A stretch of 64,000 nt of DNA. It comes from Bradyrhizobium erythrophlei. GTDB lineage: Bacteria; Pseudomonadota; Alphaproteobacteria; Rhizobiales; Xanthobacteraceae. A program made the translations under genes and the position numbers. The notes beneath the pieces were generated by a model. It worked only from the letters and a program-made list of their open reading frames with translations, was not told where the DNA came from and did no database searches. This document shows positions 17,905-26,656 of this stretch, piece after piece (within the stretch, counting starts at the first letter, position 1; every line of letters starts with the position of its first letter). Where the stretch lies: positions 7,006,001-7,070,000 of the forward strand of contig NZ_LT670817.1 in assembly GCF_900129425.1 (NCBI RefSeq), in the 5' to 3' direction.

Positions 17905-18828
17905 TCATTCTGGTAGGGCTCGCTTGCCACCTTGTTCTGCCAAAAGGTCAGCAGTCGGAAGCTTGGTCTGCCGCCTGTAAGCAACCATACGTAAACCTCC
18001 ATCGATAGCTAACTTCTGCAATCCGAAGTGAAGAAGCGCACGCAACGGTGACGCACGCGGATATCGAATGAACCAGCGTGGACGCTGAACCTGGCTGAAT
18101 CCATTTTTTTCCAGTATCTTGCTGAGCGCTGCGGGAGTGAAGAAAACTATATGGCCAGGTTTGACCGCTTCTCGCCAATGCTGGCCCATAAGCCTTGCCG
18201 GGAGACCAGCTGCATTCGGAGTAGTAATCAGGAGCCAGCCGCCAGGGGACAAGCGCTTATATAAACCTGCGAGTACTCCGCCTGGGTCACGAAGGTGCTC
18301 AATAGTCTCAAGCGATACGATCCCATCAAAGGTCAGTTCGTCCGGGAGATGGGCAAGGTCTCGATAGACTGAAATGCCAAGCTCGGCCAGGAACTTATAC
18401 CCAAACGGTTCAACAGCGACAAGTTTAGCGCCGCGCTTCATCAATTCGAGAGTCATCGCGCCTCGTCCGGCCCCGAAATCGAGGATACGCATCCCGGAAA
18501 GGCTGCGTAGGGCCAGAGTGTCTGTCAGCGAATCTGCAAGATATCGAGCAATGACTCCATCTGTAGAGCCAGTTTCGACAACGTTTTCTTCAGGTTCTTT
18601 CCACCCTTCCCTGTAATAATTCGCAAGCTCCGACTCTCCAGGAAAGGGATCACGAAATATGGTGCCGCATTCTCGACAGCGCAGAAAACGCGGCGCCCGC
18701 CAATGGACGGAAGCAGCTCCCTGGAACTTGCATTGAGGGCACTCAGGGAGATCCATTTTAGCAGTTCGCCGCTCGTACGACCGAGGCACCGCCGCTCCGG
18801 AGTCCAACATCGACCCTCCCATTCGCAA
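17905..18828 (-). CDS. Class I SAM-dependent methyltransferase with N-terminal zinc ribbon
   Basis: The 307-aa protein has a Cys4 ribbon near residues 30-55 (CPQC...CREC), then a Rossmann methyltransferase core: motif I RILDFGAGRGAMTLEL, acidic end of beta-2 KLVAVEPFG, and the post-I region VSLETIEHLRDPGGVLAGL and GGWLLITTPNAAG. The arrangement matches the methyltransf_23 type often found in sugar-modifying clusters. It probably methylates a sugar or glycan in the EPS pathway (inference). The DNA is visibly less GC-rich than flanking EPS genes, so it may be a later arrival. Alternative starts exist: ATG 18813 and ATG 18756. Confidence 0.75.
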   Translation of the reverse strand: MRMGGSMLDSGAAVPRSYERRTAKMDLPECPQCKFQGAASVHWRAPRFLRCRECGTIFRDPFPGESELANYYREGWKEPEENVVETGSTDGVIARYLADSLTDTLALRSLSGMRILDFGAGRGAMTLELMKRGAKLVAVEPFGYKFLAELGISVYRDLAHLPDELTFDGIVSLETIEHLRDPGGVLAGLYKRLSPGGWLLITTPNAAGLPARLMGQHWREAVKPGHIVFFTPAALSKILEKNGFSQVQRPRWFIRYPRASPLRALLHFGLQKLAIDGGLRMVAYRRQTKLPTADLLAEQGGKRALPE

Positions 18829-18872
18829 AAATTGTCAGAACACGTGCAGCACATGGCGACAGCAAGGGAACG

Positions 18873-20219
18873 TCAGCGGGAAATCGAACCTCGTGTTTCC
18901 CCCGTTTCGGTCTCGCCTGTCTTGTAGGGTTGGGATCTTGCCATAGCTTCCTCTTGCGGCAGGAGGCGGGGCATCTCGCTTTTGACGTTAATGACGTCGC
19001 CAGGTTCCACCAGCGTCGTTTCGTTTGCGTCGAGCACCGCGGGGTGGCCGTTCTGCATGCGCGTGATGCTTATCAAATGCGTGGCAGCCTGACCCGTCGC
19101 GCCGCCGGCGTATTGTAGCTTGACGTCTCTAATTCTGACTGCCGCCGGTAGCGTTACTTCTAATTCGTTGAGGCGGTCGCGAGTTTCCTGCAATTCCTTC
19201 CCGACCTGCTGCTTGAAACCGGCCATGACCGTCTGGATCTTGAATTCGAGATCTCCCGATTCCATCTGCAGCCGCGAGACGTCCGACAGCAGCCTCCAGA
19301 TGGTGGCTTCCTGGTTTGCCTCAAGAACGCGGAACTGGAAGTCGTTGTTCTGGGTACCCAGCCCTTGGCTGAAAAGCTTTTGGTACCGCTCTATCTGCTG
19401 CCGGATCAGGTCAAGTTGCTTTTTTCCTGCGTTGCCCTGTTCGGTATTGGCGTCGATTTGCTCCTGCAAACGCGGCTTCTGCGAACGGAGCAGATCGATC
19501 TGATCTCGCAGGATGGCTGCTTGTGTGGCGAAGATATCCTTCTCGTTTGCCACGATCTCAGTCGTGTCCTTATCCCCGCCCAGGTCGGATAAAGCGGGCG
19601 GTGCAAAGGTGTCCTGTCCGTCCTGCTGCGCCTCGAGACGGGCTTTGCGCACAAGCAGGGTACGTTTTTGCAAGGTGAGCTGACGTACACGCTCCTCAGC
19701 TGACCAGAAATCGGAAACGGCGGTGTTCCGAAGCAGTTCGCCGGGGCCGAACCCACCCGCGAGGGCCACGGCGCTTTCTATCGTGCTCCCATACCGGAAA
19801 GGATAGGCTCCCGGCAGGCGCACGTCGCCCAAAACGTAAAGCGGACGCAGTTCGGCAATGCGCACGCTAACCGACGGCTTCCGAAGTATACCGTCGGCAA
19901 GTCGGTCGCCGATAAGTTTTTGGCATTCGAGCAGGGTCAGGTCCTTGACCTCTATGCGATCGATAAGCGGAATAGTGACGTCGCCGGCGCCATCGACGAG
20001 CACGTCGCCTGAAAGCTCCGGCTGGCCAAAAACAGTCACCGTGATGCGATCGCCTGGAGCCAGCTGATAGGGGTGACTATCGGCGCCGGCCGACGGCGTG
20101 GCGGTGAATAGGGGGAATAGCAAGACGGCCAGACACATGGCCTGCGATGAGTGCCGGAACGCACCCGCGTGGCGGGCATTTCCGACAGCCTTCCAATTTG
20201 GTTTCTGATGGTGAGTCAC
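18873..20219 (-). CDS. Polysaccharide export protein with coiled coil (ExoF/Wza-like)
   Basis: The 448-aa protein has a signal peptide (MCLAVLLFPLFTATPSAGA), a Poly_export domain (YQLAPGDRITVTVFGQPELSG, DGAGDVTIPLIDRIEV), an SLBB-like segment (RPLYVLGDVRLPGAYPFRYG), and then a long coiled coil (about 185-375: LTLQKRTLLVRKARLEAQ, DQIDLLRSQKPRLQEQI, QEATIWRLLSDVSRLQMESG). This resembles rhizobial ExoF rather than classic short Wza. It probably forms the periplasmic/outer-membrane conduit for EPS. It is first on the minus half of the locus, behind the shared upstream element. Confidence 0.85.
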   Translation of the reverse strand: MTHHQKPNWKAVGNARHAGAFRHSSQAMCLAVLLFPLFTATPSAGADSHPYQLAPGDRITVTVFGQPELSGDVLVDGAGDVTIPLIDRIEVKDLTLLECQKLIGDRLADGILRKPSVSVRIAELRPLYVLGDVRLPGAYPFRYGSTIESAVALAGGFGPGELLRNTAVSDFWSAEERVRQLTLQKRTLLVRKARLEAQQDGQDTFAPPALSDLGGDKDTTEIVANEKDIFATQAAILRDQIDLLRSQKPRLQEQIDANTEQGNAGKKQLDLIRQQIERYQKLFSQGLGTQNNDFQFRVLEANQEATIWRLLSDVSRLQMESGDLEFKIQTVMAGFKQQVGKELQETRDRLNELEVTLPAAVRIRDVKLQYAGGATGQAATHLISITRMQNGHPAVLDANETTLVEPGDVINVKSEMPRLLPQEEAMARSQPYKTGETETGETRGSISR

Positions 20220-20271
20220 CGCGGCTACCTGCGTTGTGGTCCTGGTCGAGTTCGGCCCGTCACCTCCGTCT

Positions 20272-20368
20272 CCAGACTATTCGCTGGGTGCGCCGCGTTG
20301 CCGAAAAACAGGGACTATCGTCGCGCTCCTCGGGAGTACTCCGTCGGAGTAAGCGTAATGCATCCGAT
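20272..20368. promoter_or_regulatory. EPS upstream element, copy 2
   Basis: Second copy of the element at 17753-17850, 53 bp before the exporter start on the minus strand and 125 bp before the plus-strand decarboxylase start. The core at 20310-20340 is nearly identical to copy 1 and has the CTCC-CGA-GGAG inverted repeat. Its place in the divergent gap means it could control both halves of the EPS locus. Confidence 0.6.
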
Positions 20369-20492
20369 ATCCCATATGCGCTCTGCCGCAATCCATCTGC
20401 GCGGTTGTTGCCGTCTCCGACGTCATCAAGATGTCACGTGCCCGAGTGGGCGCGTTCGGATCGGCGGACATGCAAATGGCAGGAGACGCACC

Positions 20493-21473
20493 GTGAAAAA
20501 ACGTGTTCTGGTGACCGGCGGCGCCGGCTTTCTCGGCTCACATCTGTGCGCACGATTGCTCAACCAGGAATGCGAAGTGCTCTGCGTCGACAACTTCTTC
20601 ACCGGCATGCGCCGAAACATTGAACCGCTGCTCGGCGAACCGGCTTTCGAGGTTATGCGGCACGACGTGACGTTTCCCCTCTATGTCGAGGTCGACGAGA
20701 TTTACAACCTCGCCTGTCCCGCCTCGCCGATCCACTACCAACGCGATCCCATCCAAACCACCAAAACGAGTGTACTCGGGGCGATCAACATGCTGGGGCT
20801 CGCCAAACGATTGCGCGTTCGCATCCTGCAGGCGTCCACTAGCGAAGTTTACGGCGATCCGGACGTCCATCCACAGACCGAGAATTACTGCGGCATGGTG
20901 AACATGATCGGGCCGCGTGCCTGCTATGATGAAGGCAAACGGTGCACCGAGACGTTGTTTTACGATTACCGGCGACAGCATCGGCTGGACGTGCGGGTCG
21001 CCCGCATATTCAACACCTACGGCCCGAACATGCATCCGCAGGATGGGCGCGTCGTCTCCAACTTCATCGTGCAAGCTCTGAAAGGCGACCCCATCACCAT
21101 CTTTGGTTCGGGGACACAGACGCGGTCGTTTTGCTACGTCGACGACCTGATCGATGGACTGACAAGATTGATGAATCTGCCGCACGATGTCGAGGGGCCA
21201 ATCAATGTCGGCAACCCCGCGGAAATGTCAATGCGCGAGCTCGGGGAGCTCATTATTTCGCTGACGGGTTCGCACTCTCGTCTCGAATTTCGGCCGTTGC
21301 CGCAGGACGATCCCCGCCAGCGGCGGCCGGATATCTCGCGTGCGCGCCAGCTTTTGCATTGGACGCCCAAGGTCAGTTTGGAGGAAGGCCTGAAGAAGAC
21401 CATCAGCTATTTCGACGCTTTGCTCGCTAATTCGCGCGAGGCGGAAAAGCTGGTGTGGAGGTTCACCCAGTGA
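20493..21473 (+). CDS. UDP-glucuronate decarboxylase-like (UXS) SDR enzyme
   Basis: The chosen start is GTG 20493, with AGGAGA 7 nt upstream; the longer frame extends into the regulatory region and is rejected. The 326-aa protein shows the NAD site VTGGAGFLGSHL, LACPASPIHYQ, STSEVYGDPDVHPQ, and the catalytic set in GPRACYDEGKRCTETL (Y-x-x-x-K), then RVARIFNTYGPNM and RVVSNFIVQALKG. These match UXS, which converts UDP-glucuronate to UDP-xylose. It would supply xylose for the EPS. It overlaps the next gene by 4 bp. Confidence 0.85.
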   Translation: MKKRVLVTGGAGFLGSHLCARLLNQECEVLCVDNFFTGMRRNIEPLLGEPAFEVMRHDVTFPLYVEVDEIYNLACPASPIHYQRDPIQTTKTSVLGAINMLGLAKRLRVRILQASTSEVYGDPDVHPQTENYCGMVNMIGPRACYDEGKRCTETLFYDYRRQHRLDVRVARIFNTYGPNMHPQDGRVVSNFIVQALKGDPITIFGSGTQTRSFCYVDDLIDGLTRLMNLPHDVEGPINVGNPAEMSMRELGELIISLTGSHSRLEFRPLPQDDPRQRRPDISRARQLLHWTPKVSLEEGLKKTISYFDALLANSREAEKLVWRFTQ

Positions 21474-22288
21474 GCGCGGCGACCATGCAGCGCAGCGACC
21501 GCGGCGACGTTCTCGGCGTCAACGTCAGTGCCATCACCATTGACGACGCGATCGCGACGATCGAGCGCTGGATAAGCGAGGGACGCCGCGAGTATGTGTG
21601 CGTCACCGGCGTCCACGGCGTTATGGAATGCCGCCGTGACCCATTGTTGCGCAGGATCCACAACGAGGCCGGCATGGTGACGCCCGACGGCATCCCGTTG
21701 GTGTACTTTCTGCGTTTGATCGGCAAGAAGCGCACGCAGCGGGTCTATGGTCCGGACCTGATGCGGGAAATGACGACTGTTTCCGGCCGCCGCGGCTATC
21801 GGCAGTTTTACTACGGCGGCGACGTCGGTGTCGCCGAGAAACTGAAGGAGAGGTTGGTCGCCTCTGTCCCGGGGCTGCAAGTGGCCGGCACATTCTGTCC
21901 GCCATTCCGGGAGATGACGCCCGCGGAGGACCGCGCAGTCGTGGATGCGATTAACGCTGCGCGGCCGCACATCGTCTGGGTGGGGTTGAGCACGCCGAAA
22001 CAGGAGCGGTGGATGGCCGATCACCTCGGGCGCATCGATGTACCGGTCATGATCGGTGTCGGCGCCGGATTCGATTTCCTGGCCGGCACAAAACGTCAGG
22101 CCCCGAAATGGATGCAACGTCATGCGCTCGAATGGCTGTTCCGATTGTACTCGGAGCCCCGGCGCTTGTGGCGGCGCTACGCCTACATTGTGCCCGGATT
22201 CGCGTTTCTCGCCGTCGCCGAACTGTTACGCCGAACAGTGCGCAGCCGGACCTCCGGCCTCAAGGCGGCGTCGCGCGAGTACCATTGA
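21470..22288 (+). CDS. WecG/TagA/CpsF-family glycosyltransferase (GT26)
   Basis: Start GTG 21470 forms a GTGA overlap with the upstream stop and has GGAGG 8 nt before it; an upstream GTG (21455) is possible. The 272-aa protein has the family motifs TGVHGVMECRRDP, TPDGIPLVYFLRLIG, RVYGPDLMREM, YYGGDVGVAEKLKERL, and VGLSTPKQERWMADH with GVGAGFDFLAGTKRQAP. The family transfers a sugar to an undecaprenyl-linked acceptor at the cytoplasmic face. A C-terminal hydrophobic/basic stretch (YIVPGFAFLAVAELL) probably peripherally anchors it. Confidence 0.85.
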   Translation: MSAATMQRSDRGDVLGVNVSAITIDDAIATIERWISEGRREYVCVTGVHGVMECRRDPLLRRIHNEAGMVTPDGIPLVYFLRLIGKKRTQRVYGPDLMREMTTVSGRRGYRQFYYGGDVGVAEKLKERLVASVPGLQVAGTFCPPFREMTPAEDRAVVDAINAARPHIVWVGLSTPKQERWMADHLGRIDVPVMIGVGAGFDFLAGTKRQAPKWMQRHALEWLFRLYSEPRRLWRRYAYIVPGFAFLAVAELLRRTVRSRTSGLKAASREYH

Positions 22289-22302
22289 AACCGAAGGTTT
22301 GC

Positions 22303-24615
22303 ATGCAAAAAACCGGAGCGACGGGCTGGCCGCTGGAGAGTAATGCGGACCGCAAAGCGCCGCAGCCTCGGCTCAAATTGCACGTCGCCGAGTCATCGGG
22401 CAGCGACGAGGACGCGAAACGCGGTGGAGCTTGGGCGAGCCTCACGCGGGTCATTTTCGGAACCCATTTTCTGGCGTTGGCGGATCAGGCGGTGGTCAGT
22501 GGCGCCAGTCTCTTGTCGACGGTACTGGTCGGCCGCTTCACCGTGCCTAGCCAATTGGGCATCTACACTATCGCGCTTTCGGTATTGGGATCGCTGCTCG
22601 CAGTCCAGGACGCGCTGGTCCTGCTTCCGTATTCGATCCAGCGCCACCGTCCGTCGCGCACCCCTGCCGAACATGCCGGGATCTCACTGCTGCACAGCGG
22701 ACTGCTCGCGGCTGTGGCGACCGCGGCGTTGGCGCTCGCGGCCGTTGCGGCGCTGGCGCTCAGGGCGGATGCGACCCTGGTCTCGTTGATCCTGGCAATG
22801 GTGCTGACCGTGCCGGCAGCAATGCAGCGGGAATTCGGCCGCGGCTACGCGTTCGCGCATTTGCACGTGGCCAACGCCCTGACCCTCGACGCCGCCGCAG
22901 CGGCGCTGCAGCTCGGCGTACTTGGCTGGATGGGATGGACCGGAAGGATGTCCGCGATCGGCGCTTGTGCCGCGTTGGGTGGCGCCTGCGCGCTGACGAG
23001 TCTCTTCTGGTTACACCATGCGCGATCGAATTTCGTGATCAAAGCGGACCAGGTTCGGCAGGCAACCAGAGAGAGCTGGGGTCTTGCGAAATGGCTGTGC
23101 GCCGGGCAGCTCACCGTCTCGACGCAGGGTTATGCCAGCTATTGGCTGCTGCCGCTGCTCGTCGGCATCACGGAGACCGGCGTGTACGCCGCCTCCACCA
23201 GCATCGCATCTCTGGCCAACCCGTTGCTGACAGCGTTCCGCAATACCCTGACGCCGCGGGCAGTCCTCGCCTTCAAGGAAGGCGGCGGCGCGACTCTATG
23301 CCGCCAAGCCATTCGGGATGCGCTCATACTCGGCGGCGGGATGTCGCTGTTTTGCGTCGCGATCCTTCTCGGCGGTGAGATGCTCATGCAAATCGTTTAT
23401 CGGGAACCAGAATACGGCGGACAGGGCCATGTCGTTACCGTGCTCGCCGTTGCAATGATGGCCGCGGCGGTGGGAGCGCCGGCTTCGAACGCACTGGCCA
23501 GCATGGAGCGTCCGCAGACGATCGTCCTGGCGGCGTTGACCGGCACCATCGTCACATTGGCAGGAATCTGGATCCTTTCCGTCGAATGGGGTCTGCTAGG
23601 GGCCGCCTACGGGTTCCTGGCAGGAAACGTTGCCGGTTCCGTCGCGCGCTGGGCAGCATTCCTGACCGTTCTCGCGCGGCCAAATGCGGCGCAGTCCGAT
23701 CGCGCATCGGTAGCGAGGGTGTTGCAGAACTTGACGCAAGACACCGCGGAGGCCGACTGGGATATCAGGTCTTTAGGCGAGGGGTTTCACGGCAAGATTT
23801 ACGCCGTCTGCTCGCGCGAAGGTCGCCCGCTCTGGCAAGCGCACCGCGATTTAGTGGTCAAGCTTTACAAGCCGGATGAACTCGATGCCGCCGGTGTGGG
23901 GAGGCGGCAGTTCGACGCGCAAGTGCGGTTGCATTCAGCAGTGGACGGCAAGGCCGTTGACGGCTGGAAGATCTGTGCGCCGTTGCCGCTCTACGCGTCC
24001 GCATCGCCGCCGGCATTGGTGATGACGATTGCCGCAGGGACAACCCTCAGCAAGTCTCTTTCGCTCGGAGACGAACTGCCGTTCGAAATGCTTGCCTCCG
24101 CGGCGCGCGCGGTGGTCGCAGCAATGCGGCCATATTGGGCGGCCGGACGTCTGCACGGCGATCTCTCGTTGAACAATATTCTTTGGGATCCCGACAATCG
24201 CGTTCTATCGCTCATCGATGTCGACACCTCGGCAAGTCTTCCGGTGCGCGACGGGTTGTCAAAAGAGTGGTATCCGGCGTCTCTCGATTTGGCGGGAGTC
24301 CTTTACGACGTGGGGACCGATATCCGCACTGCCAATCGCCGCATCGCGTCGCGCAAGGGGATGTTTGCCGAGAGCGTGCTCTTGGCCTTCCTGGCGACGG
24401 TAGATGCATCGGAAGAGAAGCTGAGGTTGGTCGAGGAAGTTCGTGCCTTCGCGCGGGCGGAACTGGAGGGCCTCGGCCTGTCATGGTCGCTGCGGGGACT
24501 GTACCGCCTGCTCCAGCGGCGCCTTGCGGCGGGTCGCATCGACCGGCTGCTCGCACGCGTCCTGGCGAGCCAGCCATCACAGGGCCGATTGTCCGTTCTC
24601 GGAGGGAGGGAATGA
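22303..24615 (+). CDS. Wzx-like flippase fused to a C-terminal kinase-like domain
   Basis: Start ATG 22303, with AAGG upstream; a longer frame overlaps the previous gene out of context. The 770-aa product has two parts. Residues about 45-460 form a multi-helix polysaccharide flippase (ALADQAVVSGASLLSTVLVG, GYASYWLLPLLVGITETGVY, SIASLANPLLTAFRNTLTPR). Residues about 470-765 form a protein-kinase-like/APH-like domain: Lys520 in DLVVKLYKPDE, catalytic loop R-L-H618-G-D-L-S-L-N-N-I-L-W, and metal-binding LIDVDTS. Catalytic residues look intact. I know of no standard fusion of this kind. It may phosphorylate a lipid-linked glycan or a partner in step with flipping (inference). It overlaps the next gene by 4 bp. 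Confidence 0.8.
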   Translation: MQKTGATGWPLESNADRKAPQPRLKLHVAESSGSDEDAKRGGAWASLTRVIFGTHFLALADQAVVSGASLLSTVLVGRFTVPSQLGIYTIALSVLGSLLAVQDALVLLPYSIQRHRPSRTPAEHAGISLLHSGLLAAVATAALALAAVAALALRADATLVSLILAMVLTVPAAMQREFGRGYAFAHLHVANALTLDAAAAALQLGVLGWMGWTGRMSAIGACAALGGACALTSLFWLHHARSNFVIKADQVRQATRESWGLAKWLCAGQLTVSTQGYASYWLLPLLVGITETGVYAASTSIASLANPLLTAFRNTLTPRAVLAFKEGGGATLCRQAIRDALILGGGMSLFCVAILLGGEMLMQIVYREPEYGGQGHVVTVLAVAMMAAAVGAPASNALASMERPQTIVLAALTGTIVTLAGIWILSVEWGLLGAAYGFLAGNVAGSVARWAAFLTVLARPNAAQSDRASVARVLQNLTQDTAEADWDIRSLGEGFHGKIYAVCSREGRPLWQAHRDLVVKLYKPDELDAAGVGRRQFDAQVRLHSAVDGKAVDGWKICAPLPLYASASPPALVMTIAAGTTLSKSLSLGDELPFEMLASAARAVVAAMRPYWAAGRLHGDLSLNNILWDPDNRVLSLIDVDTSASLPVRDGLSKEWYPASLDLAGVLYDVGTDIRTANRRIASRKGMFAESVLLAFLATVDASEEKLRLVEEVRAFARAELEGLGLSWSLRGLYRLLQRRLAAGRIDRLLARVLASQPSQGRLSVLGGRE

Positions 24616-25409
24616 AATCGCCGACCTACATCACGACCAGTTGGGATGACGGGCACCCTATGGACCTGCGCGTGGCAGCCCTGCTGGCGAAATACGGGAT
24701 CGCAGGAACCTTCTACGTTCCGGCGTCGACAGGGTTGGAGACCATGTCTGCCGCGCAATTTCGCGAACTGATTCCCGATTTCGAAATTGGCGCCCACACG
24801 CTCCATCACGTCGACCTTACCGGCGTGTCGGATCGGACAGCGTGGCAGGAGATTGCCGACTCCAAAGCCTGGGTTGAGGACAATACCGGCGTTTCGTGCG
24901 CGTGCTTCTGTCCGCCGCGCGGAAGATATGAAAGCCTGCACCTGGATATGATCCGAAACGCGGGCTATCTCGGGCTGCGAAGCGTCGAATTGCTTTCGCT
25001 CGACTTCCCGCGGCGGCAAGCGGGGTTGATGCTGATGCCGACAACCGTCCAGGCCTTTCCGCACCGCTTTTTGGCCTTTGCAAAAAACTCGATCAAGCGG
25101 AAGGTTTTGCCGAATCTCTGGCGCTACATCATCCATGGTCGCGCCACCGAATGGCCCGTGATGGCGGAATCGTTATTGCGTCACGCCATCACCCGCGGTG
25201 GCGTCTTCCACTTATGGGGACATTCCTGGGAGTTGCAGGACGCCGTTCAGTGGCAACGCTTGAAAGACGTGCTGTGTTTGCTGGGAGGCTTCGTGCGTCA
25301 CGCTCCTGCCCTGACTAACGGACAGCTCTGCCGGGTTTCCATGCCGCCGGTCACGACGGTGCTCGACCATTCAGCGCAGGCGGCGAAAACAGCCGCACCC
25401 GGAGGGTGA
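24612..25409 (+). CDS. Polysaccharide deacetylase family protein
   Basis: Start ATG 24612 overlaps the flippase-kinase stop and follows GGAGGGAGGG. The 265-aa protein has the NodB-homology motifs: ITTSWDDGHPMD (motif 1, catalytic and metal Asp pair), GAHTLHHVDLT (motif 2, H-x-x-x-H), and CPPRGRY (motif 3). A later FHLWGHSWEL supplies the C-terminal His region. It probably removes acetyl groups from amino sugars in the EPS. There is no signal peptide, so it may act on cytoplasmic, lipid-linked intermediates. Confidence 0.85.
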   Translation: MKSPTYITTSWDDGHPMDLRVAALLAKYGIAGTFYVPASTGLETMSAAQFRELIPDFEIGAHTLHHVDLTGVSDRTAWQEIADSKAWVEDNTGVSCACFCPPRGRYESLHLDMIRNAGYLGLRSVELLSLDFPRRQAGLMLMPTTVQAFPHRFLAFAKNSIKRKVLPNLWRYIIHGRATEWPVMAESLLRHAITRGGVFHLWGHSWELQDAVQWQRLKDVLCLLGGFVRHAPALTNGQLCRVSMPPVTTVLDHSAQAAKTAAPGG

Positions 25410-25416
25410 TGCGATC

Positions 25417-26628
25417 ATGAACATCTTGGTGGCGCACAACTTCTACAAGCTCGCCGGCGGTGAGGACCAATGCGTCGCTGCCGAGGTCGCAATGCTCCGG
25501 GCGCACGGGCACCGCGTGACCCAATACAGCCTGTCCAATGATGCAACCAACGACATGGGGCGCCTGGCGCTGGCGGGCCGTACAATCTGGAGCCGCCCCG
25601 CATTTGTCGAGATGCGGCGCCTTATTCGCGAGCGTCGCCCGCAGGTCGTCCATTTCCACAATACGCTTCCGCTGATCTCTCCTGCCGCCTATTACGCCGC
25701 GCGGGCAGAGGGCGTTGCTGTTGTCCAGACGCTGCACAACTTTAGGCTTGTCTGTGTCAACGCCCTGCTGTTCCGTGATGGCAAGCCTTGCGAGGATTGC
25801 CTCGGCAAGCCGGTTCCATGGCGTGGCGTCGCGCACAACTGCTACCGGGACAGCCGCGCCGCCAGCGCTGCGGTCGCGGCGATGATCGCGGCGCATCGTT
25901 TGTTGGGAACCTGGCGCAACGCAGTCGACGCGTATATCGCCCTGAGCGAATTCAGCCGGCGCAAGTTTATCGAAGGGGGGCTTCCCGCACACAAGATCGC
26001 TGTCAAACCCAACTTCGCCTATCCGGAGCCGAGCCCCGGCCAGGGAGATGGCGGATACGCTGTCTATGTCGGCCGCCTGTCGGCGGAAAAGGGGATCGAG
26101 ACACTTCTAAATGCGTGGCGGCGCCTTGGGAACGTGGTGCCGTTGAAGATCGCCGGGGATGGTCCGCTGGTGCATGCGGTTCAGGAGGCGGCGGCACAAA
26201 ATGGCGCGATCCAATGGATGCGACGCATTTCGAATGCGGACGTCTACGACCTGATCGGTGCGGCGGCGTTTCTGGTGCTGCCTTCGCAATGTTACGAAGG
26301 CGCGCTTCCGCGCGTCGTGATCGAGGCATTCGCCAAGGGCACCCCCGTCATCGTTCCAAGACTGGGAGCCATGGCCGAAATTGTTGACGACTACCAAAAC
26401 GGTATCTGTTTCATTCCTGGAAATCCGGAAGATTTGGCCACGAAGGTCCGGTGCCTCTTCTCGGACGCGTCCGCGCTGAAGCGGATGCGACGCGGCGCTC
26501 GGGAGACCTTTGATCAGAATTTCACCGCCGAGGCGAACCATGGGGTGCTCATGGCAACCTACGAACGCGCCATCGGCGGACACGGCCGGCGTGGTGTGAA
26601 CGCGATCGAAACCGTATCGGCGTCGTAG
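25417..26628 (+). CDS. Glycosyltransferase family 4 (GT-B)
   Basis: The 403-aa protein starts MNILVAHNFYKLAGGEDQCV, 8 bp after the deacetylase, with GGAGGG upstream. N-terminal GT-B residues include VVHFHNTLPLISPAAYYAA and VVQTLHNFRLVCVNA. A Cys pair lies in KPCEDCLGK. The C-terminal domain has AVYVGRLSAEKGIETLLNAW, LKIAGDGPLV, and PSQCYEGALPRVVIEAFAKG (the E-x7-E region). It adds a sugar to the EPS repeat; donor and linkage cannot be read. Confidence 0.85.
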   Translation: MNILVAHNFYKLAGGEDQCVAAEVAMLRAHGHRVTQYSLSNDATNDMGRLALAGRTIWSRPAFVEMRRLIRERRPQVVHFHNTLPLISPAAYYAARAEGVAVVQTLHNFRLVCVNALLFRDGKPCEDCLGKPVPWRGVAHNCYRDSRAASAAVAAMIAAHRLLGTWRNAVDAYIALSEFSRRKFIEGGLPAHKIAVKPNFAYPEPSPGQGDGGYAVYVGRLSAEKGIETLLNAWRRLGNVVPLKIAGDGPLVHAVQEAAAQNGAIQWMRRISNADVYDLIGAAAFLVLPSQCYEGALPRVVIEAFAKGTPVIVPRLGAMAEIVDDYQNGICFIPGNPEDLATKVRCLFSDASALKRMRRGARETFDQNFTAEANHGVLMATYERAIGGHGRRGVNAIETVSAS

Positions 26629-26656
26629 GACAATCGAGAATTGCAGGAGGCGTACG

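Noticed and set aside
24303..25136. Minus-strand 277-codon frame
   Set aside because: Antisense to the deacetylase and the flippase-kinase fusion, both with clear motifs.
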